From: Riptortus pedestris
Taxonomy: Eukaryota; Arthropoda; Insecta; Hemiptera; Alydidae
NCBI GenBank assembly: GCA_019009955.1
Contig: CM032229.1
Span: 148,636,001 to 148,700,000 of the forward strand
Length of the DNA stretch: 64,000 nucleotides
Direction of reading: 5' to 3'
Made by a program: the position numbers and the translations under genes. Every line of letters starts with the position of its first letter. Position 1 is the first letter of the stretch. The notes beneath the pieces are model-generated. The model had not been told where the DNA came from. It searched no databases and saw only the letters and a list, made by a program, of their open reading frames with translations. Positions 11,287 to 22,606 of the stretch are shown here, in pieces.

Positions 11287-11815
11287 GTGAGTTTCATTTA
11301 TTTTTTTCGTAGTTTGAGCTTTATATTATGTATGAAGGTAAGAGGGATGGAAACTTAAAAACAAAAAAAAAATCATTAAGGTAGCCTACGTACAACGCAA
11401 AACAATACTAAAGTTCCAATGTAGAAAATTTAATATACTATTGTATATAAATAAAACGGAGTAACGCTAAAATATTCTTGATTATTCTTCCCAAGAAGAT
11501 ACCGCAACGCTTTTTTACAAGGAGCTACGCAGGTGTAAACATATATTCCTTTTACAAATAATTACTACGGAATCAGTTTAAAATAAATTAATTCTAATAA
11601 CGTTTTTTGATATGCTGATGTTTTTTGAAGTAAACATTTTTTTGGATTCATTAATGAATACATTTGCGTTATTTCATTATAAACACTTTATTTTATTTTT
11701 TTTATTTGAATCCACTTCTCCTTGCTGTAGCCAACAATATTATCTTTGAACAAGTTTATGGGAAAAGAACGGATTTTGCAATAAAAAAAAATATTTAAAA
11801 CGAATTTTATATTCA
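11287..11815. other. start of intron 1, nothing recognised
   Basis: AT-rich with A-runs at 11362 and T-runs; no repeat family or frame. Confidence 0.5.
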
Positions 11816-11819
11816 TGCA

Positions 11820-12306
11820 CTGGATTATACTCGGAGTGGGCTTGCCCTCTGACCTAGAACCGTCATGGATCATCGAGCATAAATGACTGAATATTTTATC
11901 ATACCCTCGATTTGTACCATAACCGATGCAGTATACGAGATGCATGCAATAAAACCACCACTGGATTATACTCCAAGTGGTTTTGCCCTCTGAACTAGAA
12001 CCGTCAAGGATCATCGAGCATAGACGACTGCATATTTTTATCATACTCTCAATGTGTACCATAACCTATGCAGTTATGAGATGCATGCATTAAACCACCA
12101 TTGGATTATACTCGAAGTGGGCTTGCCCTCTGAACTAGAACCGTCACGGATCATCGAGTATAAATGACTGAATATTTTATCATACTCTCAATTTTTACCA
12201 TAACCCATGCAGTGTATGAGATGCGTGCAATAACCGGCCACAGGATTATACCAGAAGTGGTTTTGCCCTCTGAACTAGAACTGTCACGGATCATCGAGCA
12301 TAACTG
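11820..12306. repeat. 140-bp minisatellite, about 3.5 units
   Basis: GGATTATAC recurs at 11822, 11963, 12103 and 12243, spacing 140-141 bases. Each unit holds TTGCCCTCTGA, CTAGAACCGTCA, GGATCATCGAGCATAAATGA and ATGAGATGCATGCAAT-like segments. Units differ at scattered positions only. It lies in intron 1 about 530 bases after exon 1. A 124-codon reverse frame crosses it without a stop because the unit length changes phase; it is not a gene. Confidence 0.9.
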
Positions 12307-12309
12307 ACA

Positions 12310-13410
12310 CTACTTTTATTGTCCATCGTAATTTATTCAAGGAATCTCTTTTTGTTATGAAGAATTTCTTGTAACGTAAGCCGTTCCTTCAATAAAGAAT
12401 AGTACTTGTACAATCATCGACAAATTCAAGCTAAAATCAGAATGCGGAACGGATCCCAAATATTGGTTATTTATTTACGTAATATGGGTCTACTCAATGA
12501 ATCATTATTGGCCTTTCAATTTATATTTAATGGTTAAAATTATGTTTTTTCTCCATTATTTGTGGCTATTGCATTTTTGCTAGTTTTGTGCAGCCAGAAA
12601 ATGTGACAACATTGGAGAAAGCTTTTTTTGCAATTTTCCAAAGGGTTATTGTCGATTATGAACATACGTTATATACAAACAACAAATTTGTTCGGTTAAA
12701 TTCAAATTGAAAGTTTTTGTGATCTGTAGAAGGCGGTTTAATAAGTTTATTTTTATTGCATTTAATCACGCCATTTCATATGCCAGTCGTAACAAATTCT
12801 AGCTGTCCGGTATTCTTTCATATTTTAAGGCGAAAGCCCATTAGATCTCGACTCGTTTAGTTAGTTTGAATCTGTAAGTTATTAACGTTCACAATGAATC
12901 CTTTTAGTTTTAAAGTAAAGTTTTTAACCAATGTTTATAAAGTGTTAGTAAACCAGAACAGTCTGGTTGGTGTATAATGGAGTTATTTACAAAACCTTTA
13001 AACTCGGCATGAAGCAAAGAGCTATTATTTTTTAAAGAGCTGCTTCTTTCGTACTTCTTTGAAGTTGTAATGTACTCTTACATAAATAATTATGTAAAAA
13101 GACCCTTAGTAAATTTCGTAAATCGAATGTTCTGGAGAGGACGTTCACGCGTCATAATTTCTCAAGCATTTCTTTAAATCTTCACACTTCCAAAAAGAAG
13201 ATCAGCTTGAGTTTAAAAATGTCCGTCGCGACGGTGCATGTAAAATAATCGTATTATGCCTCGTATGCCTGAAAGGATGATCTCACATCCTATTTTCTAT
13301 TAATCTCTGAGTAAAAAACTTATGTAAACAAGATTTTGTATTGAGCTGGACATAATGAATATAGGGATAGAGTGTTTAGAATGGGAATATAAAGACTAGG
13401 ACCGAACTGA
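12310..13410. other. intron 1, nothing recognised
   Basis: No frame above 60 codons, no repeat recognised. It contains a palindromic CGTCGCGACGG at 13223. Confidence 0.5.
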
Positions 13411-13414
13411 AATC

Positions 13415-13905
13415 TAAAAAGTCCGTCACGCAGGTGCTGCGTAAAGTAAACAGATTTCCCACGCGAAGGTTTAAAATAAATAAAAAGGCATACAGGTAAC
13501 ACTACCGTGAATGTACGGAAGTGAATAAATTCAAACGGTAATGAGAAATCATTCAGTCAATTTACAATACAAGTTAATAATCTCTAAAACGGAAAGCGTC
13601 TGAATTGTAAAAAAACAGGCCAGCCAACCTCGTAGCGCTGAATAGATAGATAGACCGGAAAGACATACAATTAATGAAATATATCTGAATATAACATATT
13701 AATTTTAATGAAAACAATTTACTAAAGCTAGTGCTGTAATTTGTAATGAATCAGAATCAGTCTTATCTCAAACACTCAAATTTTAGTAATCCAAGAACAA
13801 AAGAAGGGCGGGGGGGTCAACAGAACGTATTTGCATAAATCTCACAAAGTATAAATTCAATGAAAACTATATTTGGCATTTAACCTTGTGATGAAGTGGT
13901 TCATG

Positions 13906-13957
<52 letters not shown>

Positions 13958-14686
13958 TAGATATATATATATAAAGCGGCAATACCGCCGCGATTTCTGT
14001 TTCGTCCTTCGAAATGTACCGCCCTTATAGCTAGGCCAATTTTCAAGATCCGGGCACCGTTTTATTCGTCTTGGTCGACTTTTGTTTTGGAAAATTATCG
14101 GATCCGAAATACCTCTTCATCCTTAATAGCTAAAGGGGCTTGAAAATTTTTATTCCCGGCCGGATTTTTTCAGATTAAAATCGCTATAAATCTGAGGGTA
14201 GATGCGATTTCTTTCCCGACCGGGGGAAAAACTCTCGTCAGCTTATTATTATGGGACAAGGAGGAGTGGGGGTTTACTGAAAGCGGAAAACTAAAAAATC
14301 CAAATATCTCGGTTAATACTCATTATACGGAAAATATGTATAGAACAATATTTATACTAAATTTAACTTAGCGATAAGATTGGTTCAACACACTTTTTCG
14401 ATCCAAAGTATAGTAACAGAGATATTTCGAATTTTCGAAATTCCTCCCCTCTAAACAACCCCTCCCCCTGGTTCGATTTCAGCCGTTAACAAACATGATA
14501 TTTCTTTTTACACGAAACTACTAAATATCCAGTTTGGTAATGATTAAACAATAATTGCGACCGCTAACGACCGACAGTTTTGAACCGACCTCGTTTTCGT
14601 CATCTCCTAATAGGATCGATGGGCATCTGAAGAAAAATTTGAAAGTCGCGTCAGGAATAAGACTCCTGCGGGGAAATCAGCTAAAA
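13415..14686 (-). mobile_element. HINE-A, long form, reverse, split by an insert
   Basis: The left end AAAAAGTCCGTCACGCAGG and right end GGGAAATCAGCTAAAA are both present. The long-form 3' part, G-run at 13808 and block with GCGACCGCTA are intact. Between 13912 and about 14255 unrelated sequence begins with a (TA)n tract and interrupts the element. Here the (TA)n is in the insert, and the normal microsatellite position near 14570 has none. Confidence 0.85.
13912..14255. mobile_element. GC-richer insert with (TA)n inside HINE-A
   Basis: About 60 bases of (TA)n with GATA variants lead into 280 bases of balanced composition containing GCGGCAATACCGCCGC (a GCGG/CCGC hairpin), CGGGCACCG, GGCCGGA and GACCGGGGGAAAA. 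It is flanked by HINE-A on both sides and is unlike anything else in the window. Its class is unknown; a non-autonomous mobile element is likely. Confidence 0.45.
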
Positions 14687-14813
14687 CGAAATTTGCAAAT
14701 AACTCTTTCTCATAATAAATTCCTAGTCCTCTCCTGGCGCAGGTGGTTAACTGCACATAATCTCTCCCGATAGGTAGGTTAAAGAGTCCTGGATAAATAA
14801 AGCAACTCGTTAC

Positions 14814-15105
14814 TTTGTAAGGAGGGCGACGTTGGTCAATTGGTTAAACACTGGGCTACAATGCTAGACTAGAGGTTCCTAATTCAAAACCGACACCGCT
14901 CATTAAATTGTATTTAGCTGCACAGTCACCGAGCTCTGGGGGTGGGCTTCTATCAGTCCTACTGTATCTGCTCAGCACCGTGAGGAAATTGAGTAGCTAC
15001 ATATATAAAGAAGCAGCTAACTTCTTGGTCTGTCTGTATCAAGACTTTAAGGACCAGAATAAGTGAAACATGAACTCTCAAAAAAGCCGTATGACAGGTC
15101 TTGAT
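14814..15105 (+). mobile_element. SINE-B, tRNA head and body
   Basis: GCGACGTTGGTCAATTGGTT is an A-box context and GAGGTTCCTAATTCAAAAC a worn B box, at tRNA-like spacing. The body includes GTGAGGAAATTGAGTAGCTA and ATATAAAGAAGC, also found at 43.4 kb and, in reverse, at 63.9 kb. The head is distinct from SINE-A. Confidence 0.7.
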
Positions 15106-15109
15106 TCTT

Positions 15110-15860
15110 CAAAGGTAGTTGAACCATATTTTAATTTTAATAATTTATAATGTTTCAGCCCATTTATCAATAATTTGACCTTCAATAATATTCGAAAAAT
15201 TCAAAGACCAACTCTGGGCACCTGTAACAGATTTGCTTGATTTGAAGGTTTAGTTATTTTGTTACCCATAATAACGATGGAGACATATACAAATTTAATC
15301 TTTACCCATTACCCTTTAGTTTTGCGCGATACAATTTAATATTTAGTTTGTAGTGGCCGAACAAAAATTAAAGCAGCTAAATAGTTAACATAAATAAGTT
15401 TGAAAGGGCCTTATTTTCGCCGTACAGTCGAGAGCGATTGAAATTCAAAGTTTTGTGAAATTACGAAATGGTTACGTCAAAGGTGCCTTTGACTTAAGGA
15501 ACACTTACCAAAAGTGACTGCATACAAATTGTTGTTTTTTCATCTAGTGTCAGCCGTTGTTCTTATTTTGAAAAAAAAAAAAATAATATCTAAGATTATG
15601 GTTTAAAAAGAAAGGAAAAATGCTCTTTGTTAATATAGGGTTCATAGGTGATCCTCAACATGAAATTTAATATATTTAACTTTGTGTGCACCATGCGCCT
15701 AGATTTTATACGATATATTCTGGAACAATTCCATTTTTATGAACAATTTTACGATGCAATGTTAAAGTAACGAGAGCGGGGGAAGGTGAGGAGAGTGTCT
15801 AAGTAACACTCACGTTGTGCTCCTCACCCTCCCATATAAAAAAAAGCATTAAATAAAATA
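15110..15860. other. intron 1, nothing recognised but a hairpin
   Basis: AT-rich, A-run at 15570. GGTGAGGAG at 15785 pairs with CTCCTCACC at 15820, a 9-bp stem with an inner AGTGT/ACACT pairing. No frame. Confidence 0.5.
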
Positions 15861-15862
15861 AA

Positions 15863-16313
15863 AGTCGGTCACGATAATCGGGTACATCAAGCAGATTTCC
15901 CACTTGCCTCCCGTATTTGCATATATCTCTTGACTTAAAAGTTCAATAAGAACAATATTTGTTATTTAGGCTTCAAATAACGTGCTTCATAATATAACAT
16001 CTTATTGTTGATATGACATGAGCAGGAGTGGGGGTTTATTGAGGGCCGAAAACTAAAAAACTCAAATATCTTGGTAAATATTAAAGATAATGAAAACATG
16101 TACATAACAACATTATTGATCATTCAATTTGCAATAAGATTGTTTCAATACAATTTTTCAGATATTTCGAAATTTTAAAAATCTTCCCCTCTAAACCCCC
16201 CCCCCCTCCCTTGGTCCGATTTCAGCGGTAACCGAACTTGACCTTTATTTTTACATAAAACGTTTAAATATAGAGTTTGGTAACGATCAAGCAAAGATTG
16301 CGACCGTCGTGAA
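15863..16313 (-). mobile_element. HINE-A, partial, reverse, upstream of exon 2
   Basis: AAAGTCGGTCACG with AGCAGATTTCCC (the 3' tip in reverse), GGAGTGGGGGTTTATTG, a C-run at 16196 and AAGATTGCGACCG are present. The 5' block and microsatellite are missing. It ends 143 bases before exon 2. Confidence 0.85.
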
Positions 16314-16456
16314 ATATATGTATTTATATCGCTCCTCCCTTCTCAACATTATTACATCGCGTATCATTTCTCTAAATACAGACATGTAAAGTTGTATGTT
16401 CACTATTCTAGAAATGTATTTTTAATGTTATAATAATTGTAAATTGGTTGTTGCAG

Positions 16457-16578
16457 AGGCGATCGAGCACATTCGCGAGAACATGCCTGACTTGGAGAAG
16501 AAAGCTGAGGCGAAGGAGACAGATCTCCTGTTCCTCAAGTCTCTCATGGAAGACCCTTACCTCAGATCAATCGTAAAG
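16457..16578 (+). CDS. vari: vari-like p55 MAGUK, coding exon 2 (first L27 domain)
   Basis: The exon is bounded by a TTGTTGCAG acceptor and an AAG|GTATGG donor. It enters in phase 1 and leaves in phase 0, giving 40 full codons plus a shared one. The segment KETDLLFLKSLMEDPYLRSI corresponds to the N-terminal L27 helices of vertebrate MPP2/MPP6, which also carry a D-L-x-FL-x-G/S-x-ME pattern. L27 domains pair scaffold proteins at the lateral membrane; in flies Varicose organises septate junctions (family knowledge). Oppositely oriented HINE-A repeat copies lie 144 bases upstream and roughly 170 bases downstream. The exon is 122 nt, so skipping it would shift the frame. Family identity is firm. 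The choice of vari rather than another p55 MAGUK rests on the combined L27 and PDZ sequence. Confidence 0.9.
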
Positions 16579-16749
16579 GTATGGCCAAATATTGCACAAT
16601 GCCTTCTATATTGCAATTGCAAAACAACAAAAATAAATTATTTCGTTTGCTTCCCGTATTTTGTTATATGGATCGTTCATCACTTTTAAAGCTCACCAAA
16701 AATATCAAAGAAATTTTATATTTGTGTGCGAGGTATCTCAACAAACTAA

Positions 16750-17108
16750 TCTAACCTCTTCCTAAAATTCTTAATATCTTGGTTATTATGTATCGGATCA
16801 AAAATTGTATACAACTAATCTGATTGCAGATGTAATGTTCTATAAATGTTGTTATGTACATTTTTTCATTATTTTGATTATTAACCAAGATATTTGCATT
16901 TTTTTTTTTGTTTTGTTTTGGGCCTTCAGTAAACCCCCACTTCTCAGGTCGTATTAACTATAAGCTGTTCTAACATGAAGCACTTTATTCGAAGACCAAA
17001 TACAAAATATTGTTCTCATTGAACTATTACGTTTTGAGATAAATGCAAATGCGTGACGCGCGTGGAAAATCTGCTTAGTTAACGCAGCACATGCGTGACG
17101 GATTTATT
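16750..17108 (+). mobile_element. HINE-A, partial, forward, downstream of exon 2
   Basis: Runs from AAATTCTTAATATCTTGGTT through TTAACCAAGATATTTGC and ACCCCCACTTCTC to GGAAAATCTGCTTAGTTAAC and GCGTGACGGATTT. It is in the opposite orientation to the copy at 15863-16313 and shares about 350 bases of the same blocks. Confidence 0.85.
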
Positions 17109-17904
17109 TTTATTATGAATACTGACAGGAGTTGACGTTTACTTATAAGCCAAGCATAAAAAAAATTAAGTAGTATCCAAAGTTTATTGGATAAATTGCG
17201 CGTACAATATGTTTTTCAGTATTAGTTGTGTTATAGCGTTAAATTACTAGTCAAGTATAGTATACCATATTTATTTATATTGGTTAATGATCTTTTCTTC
17301 ACCGGGTGACTCTGCTCTCCTGTTATAGATTCAGATTTTAAAAAAAGTTAAATCTTTTACTCTGTCGGCAGGGTCAGTAAATAAATTGTTCTTCTTCTCC
17401 TTAAAATATTTTTATCGTGAATTGCCTACTTTTTCAGTAGCCCAATGTGCAACTTCTTGAGAATCGCTCACATCTTCACCAAAAGGATAAAATACGAATT
17501 TAATACATCATCAAAAAAATCTATTTAATCAGCATACATATTTATGATGGATGTCAAAGAACTGAAATTACACTAAAACCCTTAATAATATAAGTAAATT
17601 ATTTAGTTTTAGCTAAACTAATTTCTCTCCAGTCATACCTTACGCCAAGAATGTGATTTCTGTATCAATTTTCGTAAATACCGTGAATATATTCTGAGGA
17701 GCTTATCAACTTCGGGAATATTTCCTGTATTCTTTGAAATAAATTATGTGTGATTGATTGAGCAGTGAAGAGGAGCATAAACCATCGACACAAGTATCAA
17801 GCAAGACAAAAACAGTGATGATACTAAAGAACTAAGTAAAGAAAGTATATGAAAAATATCATTTATTGACGTCAACTGTATGAAAATAAGTCTATTTGGG
17901 TAGG

Positions 17905-18060
17905 CTTATGAACAGTTTCTATCCGCCCTCATCTAGCCACTGTGACAAAATGATTATAATTTGTGAATTCATGTTATATCTATTGCTGACGAGGGAAACG
18001 AACCTCTGACTATTGTATTAATTAGTGTACTAAGACCAAACTCTTAACCTGAACCCGATT
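17905..18060 (-). mobile_element. SINE-A, degraded, reverse
   Basis: CCGCCCTCATCTAGCC, GTGAATTC, then GGAAACGAACCTCTG (worn B box) and TAAGACCAAACTCTTAAC follow the SINE-A order in reverse. Divergence is high. Confidence 0.45.
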
Positions 18061-18514
18061 AAAAAATACGTCAAAAAGCAAGCATGTTCTAATGTATTTA
18101 AGGTTTCCAAAGTCCTGATGATATTTCTTTGAGCCAGGTTTTATTTACATTTCCAAGTATAATGTTACATTATATTCAGAAACCATTTAAGAGAAATTTT
18201 GAATTTTATTTAGTAATTACCCGCAAGTGACTCAGAGAAGTTTTCCGTTTTACGGATATAAATAAATAAATAAGTCAATATTGATTTTGACCGACAAGGT
18301 CACACATTAAAACTACAACTGTCCTTTATGCCATCTTCTCTGGCAGTGATGAATATCCCACTCAAAACAAAATAATTATATAAAAATATTTAGCATACGT
18401 TGTCAATTTGGTCGAAAAAGTATTTAAAAAAATGTATCTATCAACTTTAGCTAATACTACTAAGAATTTCAGAAAACTCACACTTATTTACCCGTGGATG
18501 GTAAAGAGTATGAC

Positions 18515-18690
18515 CATTCAACGAAAGATGGGAGTAACTTCGCATTGACTCAAAATATTATGATTAACTTCTCTCCAGTAATTTCATGCTATAGCACAAG
18601 TGTAATACTAAAAAACATTTCCTACACACAATTTTTAATATCAAATTTCGATTCAACCGACAACACTTTAAATTTTGATGTCATGCATCG
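18515..18690 (+). repeat. direct duplication, copy 1
   Basis: ACCATTCAACGAAAGATGGG through AACACAAGTGTAATACT and AAATTTTGATGTCATG repeats at 18923-19075 with about 80% similarity. A 153-codon frame covers it (18494-18955) but reads through a SINE and resembles nothing; it is not called as a gene. Confidence 0.7.
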
Positions 18691-18746
18691 GAAAATCCAA
18701 ATCTATAGAAAACTAGCTGAACTAGCCGAGGGCAGAAAGGTGATTG

Positions 18747-18916
18747 ACTATTATTATTTACGTCCATTTTATGCTTCTATGGCTAATTGGGACGGGTTGT
18801 ATCCAGGTTGGGCCTTAGGAGTTTATTTAATGAGTCCGTCTCTAAATAAATTTCCACTGCCAAGGGCGGGAATCGAACTCGTCACTCTAGGTCTACCACG
18901 CGATATTAAGACCAAC
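18747..18916 (-). mobile_element. SINE-A, reverse, between two duplicate blocks
   Basis: ACGTCCATTTTATGC, GGGACGGGTTGTATCCAGGT and GGGAATCGAACTCGTCACTC (B box in reverse) are in SINE-A order. The A-box end is cut short near ACCAACC. It separates the two 160-bp duplicate blocks. Confidence 0.8.
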
Positions 18917-18922
18917 CAAAAA

Positions 18923-19075
18923 GATGTGCGACCATTCAACAAAAAATGGAATTAACTTCGCAATGACCCAGCATACTATGATTATCTTTTGCCTAGTAAC
19001 TGCACGCTATAACACAATTAATACTAAAAAAACATTTTCTACGGGCAACTTATTCAATTAAATTTTGATGTTATA
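18923..19075 (+). repeat. direct duplication, copy 2
   Basis: Partner of 18515-18690; begins ACCATTCAACAAAAAATGG and ends AAATTTTGATGTTATAC. Confidence 0.7.
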
Positions 19076-19079
19076 CTTG

Positions 19080-19900
19080 TCTTTTAAGTAAACGTCAACT
19101 CCGGTAAGTGCTCTTAATATAAGTGTAAAAAATAGCCTACCATCTTTCCTAGAATTGCCTAAATATGTCTTATCTCGTTGTCATTGCTATTCTAAATTCG
19201 TCTGAATGAATGAAGCCAAGTTTTTAAAATGTAACAAAACTTTTAATATTATATAAGATATATTCTAAATACAATTAGAACTATACTTTTTCCGTTTTTT
19301 ACAAACATTTAAAAAGTCGGAGATGCCGATGGTATTATGTTTTGTCTTAGTAGCAACCCCCCCCCCTCCATATCTGGTTAAATTGGTTTTTTGGGGAGAT
19401 CGGGATCAAAAGGATATAAATAATGAAACATTACTTTAACTGATTCAAAATGTTTTACGGCTTCTCAAGTGTTCGTAGCCGAGTAAAAAGCTTGTGTTTC
19501 AAATCCCTCACAGATGTTTATGAAACCGCTGAGGGCTTTTGTAGTATACTCGTATTGTCCCAACATCTGACCTAATTGCAAGCTCTCAGAAGGGGAGGTG
19601 TTAAGTGAGAATGTAGGCACCAATCTAGCCAGCTTTCGTGATGAAGGCTAGTCTTTGAAGGTGGTCGGAGCTACGCAAAATTTCTTCGATTGCCGTTAAC
19701 TCTATCTTGGATCTAATCAAAATGAGGTCCGCTCTAAATTTTCTAATTATATTTTCATTGTTGCCAAACTCAATAATTAAGTGTTTTTTTGTATAACTGA
19801 GAATCGAGTTCACCAGTTACTGAGATCATTGAGCGGGAGGATTGAGGGATAAAACCAAAATTCCCAAATCCTTCGTTCTTATGATTTGGTTTGGAAATGA
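19080..19900. other. intron 2, nothing recognised
   Basis: C-run at 19359-19368; no frame above 62 codons and no repeat family. Confidence 0.45.
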
Positions 19901-19906
19901 TTTAAT

Positions 19907-20018
19907 AAATCCCTTAAGGGAAATCAGCTATTGAGGTCGTACTCATGACGCAAAAAAAATTCTTCAAATGTCCGTCGACCCTACCCAGGAGATGACCAAA
20001 ATGAGGTCCGTTCAAAAT

Positions 20019-20083
<65 letters not shown>

Positions 20084-20530
20084 TTTAACGCTCTAGTGGT
20101 CGCAGTTTTTGCTTGATCGTTACCTAACTCGATATTTAAACGTTTTATGTAAAAATAAAGATCATATTCGATAATGGCTGAAATCGGACCAATGGGAGAG
20201 TTTTTGTTTTTCGAAAATTCAAAATACCTCCGTTACTATACGTCGGATAGAAACATTGTATAGAACCAATCTTATTGTTAATTAAATGTACTATAAATAT
20301 CGATATATAAAGTTATTCTCTATCTTGAATATTAACGGAGATATTTGCGTTTTTATTAAGTGTGTGCGGACGAGATGAGATCGGCTAACTTCGGTTCTAG
20401 TCGTGAGTTTCCACCAAAAGCTAGTTCGGTCGTTTGCGTAACTGTTCAGCTCTCGTGGAATTTCTCTATTGTAAAACTTCACTTGGGAAATCTGCGTAGT
20501 TTACACAGCCCCTCCGTGACGGACTTTTTC
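19907..20530 (+). mobile_element. HINE-A, short form, complete
   Basis: From CCCTTAAGGGAAATCAGC to GTGACGGACTTTTTC. It has (TA)n at 20022-20081 and the short-form 3' part (CCAAAAGCTAGTTCGG, CTGTTCAGCTCTCGT) shared with 40.0 and 41.3 kb. Only the outer half of the tip palindrome is lost. Confidence 0.9.
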
Positions 20531-20726
20531 TAATTCGAATATTAACCGTGATATTTGTAATTTTTAAAAACCTAGCACCTCACATTAGCAATGAACTAAT
20601 TTATCTCGAATGTCTCATTTCGATGTAGAAGTCTGCCACGGCAATTTTCATTTGTCCCGATTGGCGGGATTATCTTTCACATAATTACTCAAACGTATTA
20701 TGCTTAATCAATATTTTAGTGACGAA

Positions 20727-20850
20727 CTCATTAATTAAAATCCCTAGTCCCACCCTGGCTATAAAAAGGTGGTAACCTGCAGATAACCCGTCCCGATTAG
20801 CCACAGTATCAAAAAGTGGACGTTAATAAATAATAATAATAATATAATGT
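20727..20850 (+). mobile_element. SINE-A, body and tail
   Basis: AGTGACGAACTCATTAA, TCCCACCCTGGCTA, AACCCGTCCCGATTAGCC and GTGGACGTTAATAAATAATA are present; the tRNA head is missing. The tail is an AAT repeat. Confidence 0.85.
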
Positions 20851-21228
20851 GGAAATATCACAGAAGTTTAATCGTTTATATTCCAATTCGCAAGAAATAA
20901 CATCGTTGATGTGACGTTAATAAATATTTCTATAGAATAGCTGATTAGAAGAGTGATGTGCTGAAGTGTGTATATTGTATAGGATCTCCATTTGAATCTT
21001 GTCTTTCTAACACGTGGCGTTGCTTTGTTGACTTTGAAATGTACAAAACAAACAAATGTCAATGGATCAGCTGTTTTCAGTGAGTGTCAGGATCTGGAAG
21101 CACTTCGATACATTTCAGCTCACTACTTGGAACTGTACGCAACCGGAACAATCTTGATATCTTGACGCACTTATTAGTTATACTAATTTAGCATATTTCC
21201 CCTCAGCAATGGAAGGAGGGCAGGAAAA
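20851..21228. other. intron 2, nothing recognised
   Basis: No frame above 64 codons, no repeat match. Confidence 0.45.
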
Positions 21229-21229
21229 T

Positions 21230-21329
21230 CAACAATTGAGGTTGTATTCATGACGCGATTTTCGAAATTTTTCTACAAATATCCATCGATCCTACCTAGG
21301 AGATAGCGAAAATGAGCTCCGTTCAAAAC

Positions 21330-21384
<55 letters not shown>

Positions 21385-21803
21385 CTATTGCCGCTCTAGG
21401 GGTCGCAATTATTGTTTAATCGTTATCAAACTCATTTATTCGTTTTATGTAAAAAGAAAGATCAAGTTCGTTAACGGCTGAAATCGGAGTAGGGGGCCAG
21501 GGTTTAGAGAGGGAGAAATTTCGAAAATTCGAAATATCTCCGGTTCTCATTTATTCCCTATCTTGAATATTAACCGAGATATTTGCGTTTTTAAATAATC
21601 TCATATATTTTGGAGCACTTAATTTGCAGCTTAAATATTATTATTATTATTTATTAACGTCCACTTTTTGCAACTCAGGCTAATCGGGATAATGAATATT
21701 GTTCTCATTGAACTTTTACGTCATGAGATAAATGCAAATACGTGACGCTCGTGGGAAATCTGCTCATTTAACGCATCCCTAGGGTGACGGACATTTGTCC
21801 GTT
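21230..21803 (+). mobile_element. HINE-A with nested SINE-A fragment
   Basis: The 5' block without tip, (TA)n at 21332-21380, central blocks, then GTGGGAAATCTGCTCATTTAAC and GGTGACGGACA. A reverse SINE-A tail (TTATTAACGTCCACTTTTTGC) is inserted at 21645-21692. Confidence 0.85.
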
Positions 21804-21814
21804 TCAATCCGTTC

Positions 21815-22606
21815 TTTGCCTATCTCGATGATAACCAAGATTTTTTTATGTTTTAGTTTTTAGGGATCTTTGTCTACATTTAATGGTTCGGCATATCTTA
21901 GTTTTCAGCCTTCAGTGAACTCCCACTCCTACTCGTGTTTTATTAACAATAAGCCCATATATCATAAAACGTTTTATTTGAAAGTTAAACAGCTAATATA
22001 GTCTTCATTGATCTTAATTTTGTGAGATATAATATGCAAATATATTTTGTGTAACACCGTGATTTAAGAGATTACGTTCTAAACCTAACTTTGTGAGATA
22101 TATGCAAATATGTTTGGTGTAACGTCGTGATTTAAGAGATTACTTTCTAAACCTAACTTTGTGAGATATATGAAAATATGTTTGGTGTAGCGTCGTGATT
22201 TAAGAGATTATTTAAGAAATTATGTTGTAAACTCAACTTTGTGAGATATATGCAAATATGTTTGGTGTAGCGTCGTGATTTAAGAGATTATTTAAGAACT
22301 TATGTTGTAAACTCAACTTTGTGAGATATATGCAAATATGTTTGGTGTAACGTCGTGATTTAAGAGATTATTTAAGAACTTATGTTGTAAACTCAACTTT
22401 CTGAGATATAGGAAAATGTGTTTGGTGTAACGCCGAGATTTAAAAGATTGCGCTCTAAACCTAACATTATAATTTCTTTTTATATAGGCTTCTTCCTACA
22501 AGAGAACTAGAGAATAGAAAGGTAGATGACATCATTAGTGAGTCATAATTCCAGCAAGTGGGAAATCTACGTAGTTAACACAGATGTTGCGTGACGGACT
22601 TTTGCT
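21815..22606 (+). mobile_element. HINE-A with internal tandem expansion
   Basis: Central block (AGCCTTCAGTGAACTCCC), a tandem array at 22022-22466 made from the block with TATGCAAATATG, about 85 bases of other sequence, and the terminal GGGAAATCTACGTAGTTAAC and GCGTGACGGACTTTTG. The 5' half is missing. Confidence 0.8.
22022..22466. repeat. 68-80-bp tandem array, 6 units, with octamer motifs
   Basis: TGAGATATA recurs at 22023, 22094, 22162, 22242, 22322 and 22402, spacing 71, 68, then 80 three times. Later units gained a short TTTAAGAACTTATG segment. Four of the six keep ATGCAAAT, a canonical POU octamer word that also occurs in most HINE-A copies. The 80-bp units are nearly identical, so the expansion is recent. 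Confidence 0.9.

Noticed and set aside
18494..18955. 153-codon frame
   Set aside because: Runs through a duplicated block and a reverse SINE-A; not a conserved protein.
22022..22466. Regular repeats that could suggest a CRISPR array
   Set aside because: No unique spacers; units are near identical throughout and the context is a eukaryotic intron.
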